NCBI GenBank assembly: GCA_037176705.1
Contig: CM073886.1
Coordinates: 128,370,001-128,434,000 of the forward strand
DNA length: 64,000 nt
From: Molossus alvarezi
Taxonomy: Eukaryota > Chordata > Mammalia > Chiroptera > Molossidae
Direction of reading: 5' to 3'
A program made the translations under genes and the position numbers. The notes beneath the pieces are model-generated. The model did no database searches and was not told the DNA's origin. It saw only the letters and a program-made list of their open reading frames with translations. The first letter of the stretch is position 1. Every line of letters starts with the position of its first letter. Below are positions 1 to 15,054 of the stretch, piece after piece.

Positions 1-1859
1 CCCTCCCTCGCACACCTCACTGCACACTCCACCCCTCCCTCCCTCGCACACCTCACTGCACACTCCACCCCGCCCTCCCTCGCACACCTCACTGCACACT
101 CCATTCCCTCCCTCCCTCGCACAGCTCACTACACACTTTATCCCTCCCTCCCTCGCACACCTCACTGCACACTCCATCCCTCCCTCCCTCGCACACCTCA
201 CTGCACACTCCATCCCTCCCTCCCTCGCACACCTCACTGCACACTCCACCCCTCCCTCCCTCGCACACCTCACTGCACACTCCATCCCTCCCTCCCTCGC
301 ACACCTCACTGCACACTCCATCCCTCCCTCCCTCCCACACCTCACTGCACACTCCATCCCTCCCTCCCTCGCACACCTCACTGCACACTCCATCCCTCCC
401 TCCCTCGCACACCTCACTGCACACTCCACCCCGCCCTCCCTCGCACACCTCACTGCACACTCCATCCCTCCTTCCCTCCCACACCTCACTGCACACTCCA
501 TCCCTCCCTCCCTCGCACACCTCACTGCACACTCCATCCCTCCCTCCCTCCCACACCTCACTGCACACTCCATCCCTCCCTCCCTCGCACACCTCACTGC
601 ACACTCCACCCCTCCCTCCCTCGCACACCTCACTGCACACTCCACCCCGCCCTCCCTCGCACACCTCACTGCACACTCCATCCCTCCTTCCCTCCCACAC
701 CTCACTGCACACTCCATCCCTCCCTCCCTCGCACACCTCACTGCACACTCCATCCCTCCCTCCCTCGCACACCTCACTGCACACTCCACCCCTCCCTCCC
801 TCGCACACCTCACTGCACACTCCACCCCTCCCTCCCTCGCACACCTCACTGCACACTCCACCCCTCACTCCCTCGCACACCTCACTGCACACTCCATCCC
901 TCCCTCCCACGCACACCTCACTGCACACTCCACCCCTCCCTCCCTCGCACACCTCACTGCACACTCCATTCCCTCCCTCCCTCGCACACCTCACTGCACA
1001 CTCCACCCCTCCCTCCCTCGCACACCTCACTGCACACTCCATTCCCTCCCTCCCTCGCACACCTCACTGCACACTCCACCCCTCCCTCCCACGCACACCT
1101 CACTGCACACTCCATTCCCTCCCTCCCTCGCACACCTCACTGCACACTCCACCCCTCCCTCCCTCGCACACCTCACTGCACACTCCATCCCTCCCTCCCT
1201 CGCACACCTCACTGCACACTCCATCCCTCCCTCCCTCGCACACCTCACTGCACACTCCACCCCTCCCTCCCTCGCACACCTCACTGCACACTCCACCCCT
1301 CCCTCCCTCCCACACCTCACTGCACACTCCATCCCTCCCTCCCTCGCACACCTCACTGCACACTCCATCCCTCCCTCCCTCGCACACCTCACTGCACACT
1401 CCATCCCTCCCTCCCTCGCACACCTCACTGCACACTCCATCCCTCCCTCCCTCGCACACCTCACTGCACACTCCATTCCCTCCCTCCCTCGCATACCTCA
1501 CTGCACACTCCACCCCGCCCTCCCTCGCACACCTCACTGCACACTCCACCCCGCCCTCCCTCGCACACCTCACTGCACACTCCACCCCGCCCTCCCTCGC
1601 ACACCTCACTGCACACTCCATCCCTCCCTCCCTCCCACACCTCACTGCACACTCCATTCCCTCCCTCCCTCGCACAGCTCACTACACACTCCACCCCTCC
1701 CTCCCTCGCACAGCTCACTGCACACTCCATTCCCTCCCTCCCTCGCACACCTCACTGCACACTCCATCCCTCCCTCCCTCGCACACCTCACTGCACACTC
1801 CACCCCGCCCTCCCTCGCACACCTCACTGCACACTCCATCCCTCCCTCCCTCGTACACC

Positions 1860-3600
1860 TCACTGCACACTCCATTCCCTCCCTCCCTCGCACACCTCAC
1901 TGCACACTCCACCCCTCCCTCCCTCGCACACCTCACTGCACACTCCATTCCCTCCCTCCCTCGCACACCTCACTGCACACTCCACCCCTCCCTCCCTCGC
2001 ACACCTCACTGCACACTCCATCCCTCCCTCCCTCCCACACCTCACTGCACACTCCATTCCCTCCCTCCCTCGCACAGCTCACTACACACTCCACCCCTCC
2101 CTCCCTCGCACAGCTCACTGCACACTCCATTCCCTCCCTCCCTCGCACACCTCACTGCACACTCCATCCCTCCCTCCCTCTCACACCTCACTGCACACTC
2201 CACCCCGCCCTCCCTCGCACACCTCACTGCACACTCCATCCCTCCCTCCCTCGTACACCTCACTGCACACTCCATTCCCTCCCTCCCTCGCACACCTCAC
2301 TGCACACTCCACCCCTCCCTCCCTCGCACACCTCACTGCACACTCCATTCCCTCCCTCCCTCGCACACCTCACTGCACACTCCACCCCTCCCTCCCTCTC
2401 ACACCTCACTGCACACTCCATTCCCTCCCTCCCTCGCACACCTCACTGCACACTCCACCCCTCCCTCCCTCGCACACCTCACTGCACACTCCATTCCCTC
2501 CCTCCCTCGCACACCTCACTGCACACTCCATCCCTCCCTCCCTCCCACACCTCACTGCACACTCCACCCCGCCCTCCCTCGCACACCTCACTGCACACTC
2601 CATTCCCTCCCTCCCTCGCACAGCTCACTACACACTCCATTCCCTCCCTCCCTCGCACAGCTCACTACACACTTTATCCCTCCCTCCCTCGCACACCTCA
2701 CTGCACACTCCATCCCTCCCTCACTCGCACACCTCACTGCACACTCCATCCCTCCCTCCCTCGCACACCTCACTGCACACTCCATCACTCCCTCCCTCGC
2801 ACACCTCACTGCACACTCCATCCCTCCCTCCCTCGCACACCTCACTGCACACTCCATCCCTCCCTCCCTCGCACACCTCACTGCACACTCCAGTCCCTCC
2901 CTCCCTCGCATACCTCACTGCACACTCCACCCCGCCCTCCCTCGCACACCTCACTGCACACTCCACCCCGCCCTCCCTCGCACACCTCACTGCACACTCC
3001 ATTCCCTCCCTCCCTCGCACAGCTCACTACACACTTTATCCCTCCCTCCCTCGCACACCTCACTGCACACTCCATCCCTCCCTCCCTCGCACACCTCACT
3101 GCACACTCCATCCCTCCCTCCCTCGCACACCTCACTACACACTCCATCCCTCCCTCCCTCGCACACCTCACTGCACACTCCATCCCTCCCTCCCTCGCAC
3201 ACCTCACTGCACACTCCATCCCTCCCTCCCTCGCACACCTCACTGCACACTCCATCCCTCCCTCCCTCGCACACCTCACTGCACACTCCATTCCCTCCCT
3301 CCCTCGCATACCTCACTGCACACTCCACCCCGCCCTCCCTCGCACACCTCACTGCACACTCCACCCCGCCCTCCCTCGCACACCTCACTGCACACTCCAC
3401 CCCGCCCTCCCTCGCACAGCTCACTGCACACTCCATTCCCTCCCTCCCTCGCACACCTCACTGCACACTCCATCCCATCCTCCCTCGCACACCTCACTGC
3501 ACACTCCACCCCGCCCTCCCTCGCACACCTCACTGCACACTCCATCCCTCCCTCCCTCGCACACCTCACTGCACACTCCACCCCGCCCTCCCTCGCACAC
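1860..3600. repeat. Array duplication block C, copy 1
   Basis: About 1.7 kb repeated at 16288-18028 with an offset of 14428 bp. Shared rare variants include CCCTCACTCGCAC (2730 and 17150), CCATCACTCC (2783 and 17211), CCAGTCCC (2890 and 17318) and CCATCCCATCC (3470 and 17900). One-base differences are rare, for example near 3276 against 17704. Confidence 0.85.
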
Positions 3601-4729
3601 CTCACTGCACACTCCATTCCCTCCCTCCCTCCCACACCTCACTGCACACTCCACCCCTCCCTCCCTCGCACACCTCACTGCACACTCCATCCCTCCCTCC
3701 CTCCCACACCTCACTGCACACTCCATTCCCTCCCTCCCTCGCACAGCTCACTACACACTCCACCCCTCCCTCCCTCGCACAGCTCACTGCACACTCCATT
3801 CCCTCCCTCCCTCGCACACCTCACTGCACACTCCATCCCTCCCTCCCTCGCACACCTCACTGCACACTCCACCCCGCCCTCCCTCGCACACCTCACTGCA
3901 CACTCCATCCCTCCCTCCCTCGCACACCTCACTGCACACTCCATTCCCTCCCTCCCTCGCACACCTCACTGCACACTCCATTCCCTCCCTCCCTCGCACA
4001 CCTCACTGCACACTCCACCCCTCCCTCCCTCGCACACCTCACTGCACACTCCATTCCCTCCCTCCCTCGCACACCTCACTGCACACTCCACCCCTCCCTC
4101 CCTCGCACACCTCACTGCACACTCCATTCCCTCCCTCCCTCGCACACCTCACTGCACACTCCACCCCTCCCTCCCTCGCACACCTCACTGCACACTCCAT
4201 TCCCTCCCTCCCTCGCACACCTCACTGCACACTCCACCCCTCCCTCCCTCGCACACCTCACTGCACACTCCACCCCGCCCTCCCTCGCACACCTCACTGC
4301 ACACTCCATTCCCTCCCTCCCTCGCACAGCTCACTACACACTTTATCCCTCCCTCCCTCGCACACCTCACTGCACACTCCATCCCTCCCTCGCTCGCACA
4401 CCTCACTGCACACTCCATCCCTCCCTCCCTCGCACACCTCACTGCACACTCCATCCCTCCCTCCCTCGCACACCTCACTGCACACTCCATTCCCTCCCTC
4501 CCTCGCATACCTCACTGCACACTCCACCCCGCCCTCCCTCGCACACCTCACTGCACACTCCACCCCGCCCTCCCTCGCACACCTCACTGCACACTCCATT
4601 CCCTCCCTCCCTCGCACACCTCACTGCACACTCCACCCCTCCCTCCCTCGCACACCTCACTGCACACTCCATTCCCTCCCTCCCTCGCACACCTCACTGC
4701 ACACTCCACCCCTCCCTCCCTCGCACACC

Positions 4730-5667
4730 TCACTGCACACTCCATTCCCTCCCTCCCTCGCACACCTCACTGCACACTCCACCCCTCCCTCCCTCGCACA
4801 CCTCACTGCACACTCCATTCCCTCCCTCCCTCGCACACCTCACTGCACACTCCACCCCTCCCTCCCTCGCACACCTCACTGCACACTCCACCCCGCCCTC
4901 CCTCGCACACCTCACTGCACACTCCATTCCCTCCCTCCCTCGCACAGCTCACTACACACTTTATCCCTCCCTCCCTCGCACACCTCACTGCACACTCCAT
5001 CCCTCCCTCCCTCGCACACCTCACTGCACACTCCATCCCTCCCTCCCTCGCACACCTCACTGCACACTCCACCCCTCCCTCCCTCGCACACCTCACTGCA
5101 CACTCCATCCCTCCCTCCCTCGCACACCTCACTGCACACTCCATCCCTCCCTCCCTCCCACACCTCACTGCACACTCCATCCCTCCCTCCCTCGCACACC
5201 TCACTGCACACTCCATCCCTCCCTCCCTCGCACACCTCACTGCACACTCCACCCCGCCCTCCCTCGCACACCTCACTGCACACTCCATCCCTCCTTCCCT
5301 CCCACACCTCACTGCACACTCCATCCCTCCCTCCCTCGCACACCTCACTGCACACTCCATCCCTCCCTCCCTCGCACACCTCACTGCACACTCCATCCCT
5401 CCCTCCCTCGCACACCTCACTGCACACTCCACCCCTCCCTCCCTCGCACACCTCACTACACACTCCACCCCTCACTCCCTCGCACACCTCACTGCACACT
5501 CCATCCCTCCCTCCCACGCACACCTCACTGCACACTCCACCCCTCCCTCCCTCGCACACCTCACTGCACACTCCATTCCCTCCCTCCCTCGCACACCTCA
5601 CTGCACACTCCACCCCTCCCTCCCTCGCACACCTCACTGCACACTCCATTCCCTCCCTCCCTCGCAC
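4730..5667. repeat. Array duplication block A, copy 1
   Basis: The order of monomer variants and of 36/37-bp lengths from 4730 to 5667 is repeated at 9875-10812, a constant offset of 5145 bp. Translated frames of 221 and 251 residues in this block recur unchanged in the second copy. A third, longer version occupies about 13935-15088 with whole-monomer insertions. Confidence 0.85.
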
Positions 5668-5706
5668 ACCTCACTGCACACTCCACCCCTCCCTCCCACG
5701 CACACC

Positions 5707-6830
5707 TCACTGCACACTCCATTCCCTCCCTCCCTCGCACACCTCACTGCACACTCCATCCCTCCCTCCCTCGCACACCTCACTGCACACTCCATCCCTC
5801 CCTCGCTCGCACACCTCACTGCACACTCCATCCCTCCCTCCCTCGCACACCTCACTGCACACTCCATCCCTCCCTCCCTCGCACACCTCACTGCACACTC
5901 CATTCCCTCCCTCCCTCGCATACCTCACTGCACACTCCACCCCGCCCTCCCTCGCACACCTCACTGCACACTCCACCCCGCCCTCCCTCGCACACCTCAC
6001 TGCACACTCCACCCCGCCCTCCCTCGCACACCTCACTGCACACTCCATCCCTCCCTCCCTCCCACACCTCACTGCACACTCCATTCCCTCCCTCCCTCGC
6101 ACAGCTCACTACACACTCCACCCCTCCCTCCCTCGCACAGCTCACTGCACACTCCATTCCCTCCCTCCCTCGCACACCTCACTGCACACTCCATCCCTCC
6201 CTCCCTCGCACACCTCACTGCACACTCCACCCCGCCCTCCCTCGCACACCTCACTGCACACTCCATCCCTCCCTCCCTCGTACACCTCACTGCACACTCC
6301 ATTCCCTCCCTCCCTCGCACACCTCACTGCACACTCCACCCCTCCCTCCCTCGCACACCTCACTGCACACTCCATTCCCTCCCTCCCTCGCACACCTCAC
6401 TGCACACTCCACCCCTCCCTCCCTCTCACACCTCACTGCACACTCCATTCCCTCCCTCCCTCGCACACCTCACTGCACACTCCATCCCTCCCTCCCTCCC
6501 ACACCTCACTGCACACTCCATTCCCTCCCTCCCTCGCACAGCTCACTACACACTCCACCCCTCCCTCCCTCGCACAGCTCACTGCACACTCCATTCCCTC
6601 CCTCCCTCGCACACCTCACTGCACACTCCATCCCTCCCTCCCTCGCACACCTCACTGCACACTCCACCCCGCCCTCCCTCGCACACCTCACTGCACACTC
6701 CATCCCTCCCTCCCTCGTACACCTCACTGCACACTCCATTCCCTCCCTCCCTCGCACACCTCACTGCACACTCCACCCCTCCCTCCCTCGCACACCTCAC
6801 TGCACACTCCATTCCCTCCCTCCCTCGCAC
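5707..6830. repeat. Array duplication block B, copy 1
   Basis: Repeated at 11720-12843 with a constant offset of 6013 bp, including the 437-bp higher-order repeat and the rare CCCTCGCTCGCAC monomer. The offset differs from block A (5145), so 868 bp of whole monomers were gained or lost between the two blocks. Confidence 0.8.
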
Positions 6831-6860
6831 ACCTCACTGCACACTCCACCCCTCCCTCCC
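6083..6860. repeat. 437-bp, 12-monomer higher-order repeat, about 1.8 copies
   Basis: A specific order of twelve monomers, five of them 37 bp (12 x 36 + 5 = 437), starts at the CCATTCCC unit at 6083 and starts again at 6520. Landmarks in order are GCACAGCTCACTACACACTCC, a second CACAGCTC unit, a CCACCCCG unit, a CTCGTACAC unit, a CTCTCACAC unit and a CTCCCACAC unit. The second copy follows the first to about 6860 and then diverges. Confidence 0.85.
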
Positions 6861-9800
6861 TCGCACACCTCACTGCACACTCCACCCCGCCCTCCCTCGC
6901 ACACCTCACTGCACACTCCATTCCCTCCCTCCCTCGCACAGCTCACTACACACTTTATCCCTCCCTCCCTCGCACACCTCACTGCACACTCCATCCCTCC
7001 CTCCCTCGCACACCTCACTGCACACTCCATCCCTCCCTCCCTCGCACACCTCACTGCACACTCCACCCCTCCCTCCCTCGCACACCTCACTGCACACTCC
7101 ATCCCTCCCTCCCTCGCACACCTCACTGCACACTCCATCCCTCCCTCCCTCCGCACACCTCACTGCACACTCCATCCCTCCCTCCCTCGCACACCTCACT
7201 GCACACTCCATCCCTCCCTCCCTCGCACACCTCACTGCACACTCCACCCCGCCCTCCCTCGCACACCTCACTGCACACTCCACCCCTCCCTCCCTCGCAC
7301 ACCTCACTGCACACTCCATCCCTCCCTCCCTCGCACACCTCACTGCACACTCCATCCCTCCCTCCCTCGCACACCTCACTGCACACTCCATCCCTCCCTC
7401 CCTCGCACACCTCACTGCACACTCCACCCCTCCCTCCCTCGCACACCTCACTGCACACTCCACCCCTCACTCCCTCGCACACCTCACTGCACACTCCATC
7501 CCTCCCTCCCTCGCACACCTCACTGCACACTCCACCCCTCCCTCCCTCGCACACCTCACTGCACACTCCATTCCCTCCCTCCCTCGCACACCTCACTGCA
7601 CACTCCTACCCCTCCCTCCCTCGCACACCTCACTGCACACTCCATTCCCTCCCTCCCTCGCACACCTCACTGCACACTCCACCCCTCCCTCCCTCGCACA
7701 CCTCACTGCACACTCCATCCCTCCCTCCCTCGCACACCTCACTGCACACTCCACCCCTCCCTCCCTCGCACACCTCACTGCACACTCCACCCCTCCCTCC
7801 CTCGCACACCTCACTGCACACTCCACCCCTCCCTCCCTCCCACACCTCACTGCACACTCCACCCCTCCCTCCCTCGCACACCTCACTGCACACTCCACCC
7901 CTCCCTCCCTCGCACACCTCACTGCACACTCCACCCCGCCCTCCCTCGCACACCTCACTGCACACTCCATTCCCTCCCTCCCTCCCACACCTCACTGCAC
8001 ACTCCACCCCTCCCTCCCTCGCACACCTCACTGCACACTCCATTCCCTCCCTCCCTCGCACACCTCACTGCACACTCCATCCCTCCCTCCCTCGCACACC
8101 TCACTGCACACTCCACCCCGCCCTCCCTCGCACACCTCACTGCACACTCCATTCCCTCCCTCCCTCGCACAGCTCACTACACACTTTATCCCTCCCTCCC
8201 TCGCACACCTCACTGCACACTCCATCCCTCCCTCCCTCGCACACCTCACTGCACACTCCATCCCTCCCTCCCTCGCACACCTCACTGCACACTCCACCCC
8301 TCCCTCCCTCGCACACCTCACTGCACACTCCATCCCTCCCTCCCTCGCACACCTCACTGCACACTCCATCCCTCCCTCCCTCGCACACCTCACTGCACAC
8401 TCCACCCCGCCCTCCCTCGCACACCTCACTGCACACTCCATCCCTCCCTCCCTCGCACACCTCACTGCACACTCCATCCCTCCCTCCCTCGCACACCTCA
8501 CTGCACACTCCATCCCTCCCTCCCTCGCACACCTCACTGCACACTCCATTCCCTCCCTCCCTCGCACACCTCACTGCACACTCCATCCCTCCCTCCCTCG
8601 CACACCTCACTGCACACTCCATCCCTCCCTCGCTCGCACACCTCACTGCACACTCCATCCCTCCCTCCCTCGCACACCTCACTGCACACTCCATCCCTCC
8701 CTCCCTCGCACACCTCACTGCACACTCCATTCCCTCCCTCCCTCGCATACCTCACTGCACACTCCACCCCGCCCTCCCTCGCACACCTCACTGCACACTC
8801 CACCCCGCCCTCCCTCGCACACCTCACTGCACACTCCACCCCGCCCTCCCTCGCACACCTCACTGCACACTCCATCCCTCCCTCCCTCCCACACCTCACT
8901 GCACACTCCATTCCCTCCCTCCCTCGCACAGCTCACTACACACTCCACCCCTCCCTCCCTCGCACAGCTCACTGCACACTCCATCCCTCCCTCCCTCGCA
9001 CACCTCACTGCACACTCCATCCCTCCCTCCCTCGCACACCTCACTGCACACTCCATCCCTCCCTCCCTCGCACACCTCACTGCACACTCCATTCCCTCCC
9101 TCCCTCGCACACCTCACTGCACACTCCATCCCTCCCTCCCTCGCACACCTCACTGCACACTCCATCCCTCCCTCGCTCGCACACCTCACTGCACACTCCA
9201 TCCCTCCCTCCCTCGCACACCTCACTGCACACTCCATCCCTCCCTCCCTCGCACACCTCACTGCACACTCCATTCCCTCCCTCCCTCGCACACCTCACTG
9301 CACACTCCACCCCGCCCTCCCTCGCACACCTCACTGCACACTCCACCCCGCCCTCCCTCGCACACCTCACTGCACACTCCACCCCGCCCTCCCTCGCACA
9401 CCTCACTGCACACTCCATCCCTCCCTCCCTCCCACACCTCACTGCACACTCCATTCCCTCCCTCCCTCGCACAGCTCACTACACACTCCACCCCTCCCTC
9501 CCTCGCACAGCTCACTGCACACTCCATTCCCTCCCTCCCTCGCACACCTCACTGCACACTCCATCCCTCCCTCCCTCGCACACCTCACTGCACACTCCAT
9601 CCCTCCCTCCCTCGCACACCTCACTGCACACTCCATCCCTCCCTCCCTCGCACACCTCACTGCACACTCCATCCCTCCCTCCCTCGCACACCTCACTGCA
9701 CACTCCATCCCTCCCTCCCTCGTACACCTCACTGCACACTCCATTCCCTCCCTCCCTCGCACACCTCACTGCACACTCCACCCCTCCCTCCCTCGCACAC

Positions 9801-9874
9801 CTCACTGCACACTCCATTCCCTCCCTCCCTCGCACACCTCACTGCACACTCCACCCCTCCCTCCCTCGCACACC

Positions 9875-10812
9875 TCACTGCACACTCCATTCCCTCCCTC
9901 CCTCGCACACCTCACTGCACACTCCACCCCTCCCTCCCTCGCACACCTCACTGCACACTCCATTCCCTCCCTCCCTCGCACACCTCACTGCACACTCCAC
10001 CCCTCCCTCCCTCGCACACCTCACTGCACACTCCACCCCGCCCTCCCTCGCACACCTCACTGCACACTCCATTCCCTCCCTCCCTCGCACAGCTCACTAC
10101 ACACTTTATCCCTCCCTCCCTCGCACACCTCACTGCACACTCCATCCCTCCCTCCCTCGCACACCTCACTGCACACTCCATCCCTCCCTCCCTCGCACAC
10201 CTCACTGCACACTCCACCCCTCCCTCCCTCGCACACCTCACTGCACACTCCATCCCTCCCTCCCTCGCACACCTCACTGCACACTCCATCCCTCCCTCCC
10301 TCCCACACCTCACTGCACACTCCATCCCTCCCTCCCTCGCACACCTCACTGCACACTCCATCCCTCCCTCCCTCGCACACCTCACTGCACACTCCACCCC
10401 GCCCTCCCTCGCACACCTCACTGCACACTCCATCCCTCCTTCCCTCCCACACCTCACTGCACACTCCATCCCTCCCTCCCTCGCACACCTCACTGCACAC
10501 TCCATCCCTCCCTCCCTCGCACACCTCACTGCACACTCCATCCCTCCCTCCCTCGCACACCTCACTGCACACTCCACCCCTCCCTCCCTCGCACACCTCA
10601 CTACACACTCCACCCCTCACTCCCTCGCACACCTCACTGCACACTCCATCCCTCCCTCCCACGCACACCTCACTGCACACTCCACCCCTCCCTCCCTCGC
10701 ACACCTCACTGCACACTCCATTCCCTCCCTCCCTCGCACACCTCACTGCACACTCCACCCCTCCCTCCCTCGCACACCTCACTGCACACTCCATTCCCTC
10801 CCTCCCTCGCAC
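9875..10812. repeat. Array duplication block A, copy 2
   Basis: Copy of 4730-5667 at an offset of 5145 bp. It keeps rare marker monomers such as CTCACTACACACTCCACCCCTCACTCC near 10600 (first copy near 5455) and CTCCCACGCACAC near 10660. Confidence 0.85.
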
Positions 10813-11392
10813 ACCTCACTGCACACTCCACCCCTCCCTCCCACGCACACCTCACTGCACACTCCATTCCCTCCCTCCCTCGCACACCTCACTGCACACT
10901 CCACCCCTCCCTCCCTCGCACACCTCACTGCACACTCCATCCCTCCCTCCCTCGCACACCTCACTGCACACTCCATCCCTCCCTCCCTCGCACACCTCAC
11001 TGCACACTCCACCCCTCCCTCCCTCGCACACCTCACTGCACACTCCACCCCTCCCTCCCTCCCACACCTCACTGCACACTCCATCCCTCCCTCCCTCGCA
11101 CACCTCACTGCACACTCCATCCCTCCCTCCCTCGCACACCTCACTGCACACTCCACCCCGCCCTCCCTCGCACACCTCACTGCACACTCCATTCCCTCCC
11201 TCCCTCCCACACCTCACTGCACACTCCACCCCTCCCTCCCTCGCACACCTCACTGCACACTCCATTCCCTCCCTCCCTCGCACACCTCACTGCACACTCC
11301 ATCCCTCCCTCCCTCGCACACCTCACTGCACACTCCACCCCGCCCTCCCTCGCACACCTCACTGCACACTCCATTCCCTCCCTCCCTCGCAC
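10779..11392. repeat. Array duplication block D, copy 1
   Basis: Repeated at 15055-15668 at an offset of 4276 bp, with the same order of monomer variants. It follows directly on block A in both places. Confidence 0.8.
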
Positions 11393-11719
11393 AGCTCACT
11401 ACACACTTTATCCCTCCCTCCCTCGCACACCTCACTGCACACTCCATCCCTCCCTCCCTCGCACACCTCACTGCACACTCCATCCCTCCCTCCCTCGCAC
11501 ACCTCACTGCACACTCCACCCCTCCCTCCCTCGCACACCTCACTGCACACTCCATCCCTCCCTCCCTCGCACACCTCACTGCACACTCCACCCCTCCCTC
11601 CCTCGCACACCTCACTGCACACTCCACCCCGCCCTCCCTCGCACACCTCACTGCACACTCCATCCCTCCCTCCCTCGCACACCTCACTGCACACTCCATC
11701 CCTCCCTCCCTCGCACACC

Positions 11720-12843
11720 TCACTGCACACTCCATTCCCTCCCTCCCTCGCACACCTCACTGCACACTCCATCCCTCCCTCCCTCGCACACCTCACTGCA
11801 CACTCCATCCCTCCCTCGCTCGCACACCTCACTGCACACTCCATCCCTCCCTCCCTCGCACACCTCACTGCACACTCCATCCCTCCCTCCCTCGCACACC
11901 TCACTGCACACTCCATTCCCTCCCTCCCTCGCATACCTCACTGCACACTCCACCCCGCCCTCCCTCGCACACCTCACTGCACACTCCACCCCGCCCTCCC
12001 TCGCACACCTCACTGCACACTCCACCCCGCCCTCCCTCGCACACCTCACTGCACACTCCATCCCTCCCTCCCTCCCACACCTCACTGCACACTCCATTCC
12101 CTCCCTCCCTCGCACAGCTCACTACACACTCCACCCCTCCCTCCCTCGCACAGCTCACTGCACACTCCATTCCCTCCCTCCCTCGCACACCTCACTGCAC
12201 ACTCCATCCCTCCCTCCCTCGCACACCTCACTGCACACTCCACCCCGCCCTCCCTCGCACACCTCACTGCACACTCCATCCCTCCCTCCCTCGTACACCT
12301 CACTGCACACTCCATTCCCTCCCTCCCTCGCACACCTCACTGCACACTCCACCCCTCCCTCCCTCGCACACCTCACTGCACACTCCATTCCCTCCCTCCC
12401 TCGCACACCTCACTGCACACTCCACCCCTCCCTCCCTCTCACACCTCACTGCACACTCCATTCCCTCCCTCCCTCGCACACCTCACTGCACACTCCATCC
12501 CTCCCTCCCTCCCACACCTCACTGCACACTCCATTCCCTCCCTCCCTCGCACAGCTCACTACACACTCCACCCCTCCCTCCCTCGCACAGCTCACTGCAC
12601 ACTCCATTCCCTCCCTCCCTCGCACACCTCACTGCACACTCCATCCCTCCCTCCCTCGCACACCTCACTGCACACTCCACCCCGCCCTCCCTCGCACACC
12701 TCACTGCACACTCCATCCCTCCCTCCCTCGTACACCTCACTGCACACTCCATTCCCTCCCTCCCTCGCACACCTCACTGCACACTCCACCCCTCCCTCCC
12801 TCGCACACCTCACTGCACACTCCATTCCCTCCCTCCCTCGCAC
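11720..12843. repeat. Array duplication block B, copy 2
   Basis: Copy of 5707-6830 at an offset of 6013 bp, with the same order of variant monomers. Confidence 0.8.
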
Positions 12844-12930
12844 ACCTCACTGCACACTCCACCCCTCCCTCCCTCTCACACCTCACTGCACACTCCATTC
12901 CCTCCCTCCCTCGCACACCTCACTGCACAC
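12096..12930. repeat. 437-bp higher-order repeat, second locus with two copies
   Basis: The same twelve-monomer order as at 6083, shifted by 6013 bp, with copies starting at 12096 and 12533. The second copy extends past the CTCTCACAC landmark (about 12873) before the order changes. Single or variant versions occur near 1650, 2050, 8900, 9450, 13510, 16010, 16480 and 20035. Confidence 0.85.
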
Positions 12931-15054
12931 TCCACCCCTCCCTCCCTCGCACACCTCACTGCACACTCCATTCCCTCCCTCCCTCGCACACCTCACTGCA
13001 CACTCCATCCCTCCCTCCCTCGCACACCTCACTGCACACTCCACCCCGCCCTCCCTCGCACACCTCACTGCACACTCCATCCCTCCCTCCCTCGCACACC
13101 TCACTGCACACTCCATCCCTCCCTCCCTCGCACACCTCACTGCACACTCCATTCCCTCCCTCCCTCGCACACCTCACTGCACACTCCATCCCTCCCTCCC
13201 TCGCACACCTCACTGCACACTCCATCCCTCCCTCGCTCGCACACCTCACTGCACACTCCATCCCTCCCTCCCTCGCACACCTCACTGCACACTCCATCCC
13301 TCCCTCCCTCGCACACCTCACTGCACACTCCATTCCCTCCCTCCCTCGCATACCTCACTGCACACTCCACCCCGCCCTCCCTCGCACACCTCACTGCACA
13401 CTCCACCCCGCCCTCCCTCGCACACCTCACTGCACACTCCACCCCGCCCTCCCTCGCACACCTCACTGCACACTCCATCCCTCCCTCCCTCCCACACCTC
13501 ACTGCACACTCCATTCCCTCCCTCCCTCGCACAGCTCACTACACACTCCACCCCTCCCTCCCTCGCACAGCTCACTGCACACTCCATTCCCTCCCTCCCT
13601 CGCACACCTCACTGCACACTCCATCCCTCCCTCCCTCTCACACCTCACTGCACACTCCATCCCTCCCTCCCTCGCACACCTCACTGCACACTCCATCCCT
13701 CCCTCCCTCGCACACCTCACTGCACACTCCATCCCTCCCTCCCTCGCACACCTCACTGCACACTCCATCCCTCCCTCCCTCGTACACCTCACTGCACACT
13801 CCATTCCCTCCCTCCCTCGCACACCTCACTGCACACTCCATCCCTCCCTCCCTCGCACACCTCACTGCACACTCCATTCCCTCCCTCCCTCGCACACCTC
13901 ACTGCACACTCCACCCCTCCCTCCCTCGCACACCTCACTGCACACTCCATTCCCTCCCTCCCTCGCACACCTCACTGCACACTCCACCCCTCCCTCCCTC
14001 GCACACCTCACTGCACACTCCATTCCCTCCCTCCCTCGCACACCTCACTGCACACTCCACCCCTCCCTCCCTCGCACACCTCACTGCACACTCCACCCCG
14101 CCCTCCCTCGCACACCTCACTGCACACTCCATTCCCTCCCTCCCTCGCACAGCTCACTACACACTTTATCCCTCCCTCCCTCGCACACCTCACTGCACAC
14201 TCCATCCCTCCCTCCCTCGCACACCTCACTGCACACTCCATCCCTCCCTCCCTCGCACACCTCACTGCACACTCCACCCCTCCCTCCCTCGCACACCTCA
14301 CTGCACACTCCATCCCTCCCTCCCTCGCACACCTCACTGCACACTCCATCCCTCCCTCCCTCCCACACCTCACTGCACACTCCATCCCTCCCTCCCTCGC
14401 ACACCTCACTGCACACTCCATCCCTCCCTCCCTCGCACACCTCACTGCACACTCCACCCCGCCCTCCCTCGCACACCTCACTGCACACTCCATCCCTCCT
14501 TCCCTCCCACACCTCACTGCACACTCCATCCCTCCCTCCCTCGCACACCTCACTGCACACTCCATCCCTCCCTCCCTCCCACACCTCACTGCACACTCCA
14601 TCCCTCCCTCCCTCGCACACCTCACTGCACACTCCACCCCTCCCTCCCTCGCACACCTCACTGCACACTCCACCCCGCCCTCCCTCGCACACCTCACTGC
14701 ACACTCCATCCCTCCTTCCCTCCCACACCTCACTGCACACTCCATCCCTCCCTCCCTCGCACACCTCACTGCACACTCCATCCCTCCCTCCCTCGCACAC
14801 CTCACTGCACACTCCACCCCTCCCTCCCTCGCACACCTCACTGCACACTCCACCCCTCCCTCCCTCGCACACCTCACTGCACACTCCACCCCTCACTCCC
14901 TCGCACACCTCACTGCACACTCCATCCCTCCCTCCCACGCACACCTCACTGCACACTCCACCCCTCCCTCCCTCGCACACCTCACTGCACACTCCATTCC
15001 CTCCCTCCCTCGCACACCTCACTGCACACTCCACCCCTCCCTCCCTCGCACACC

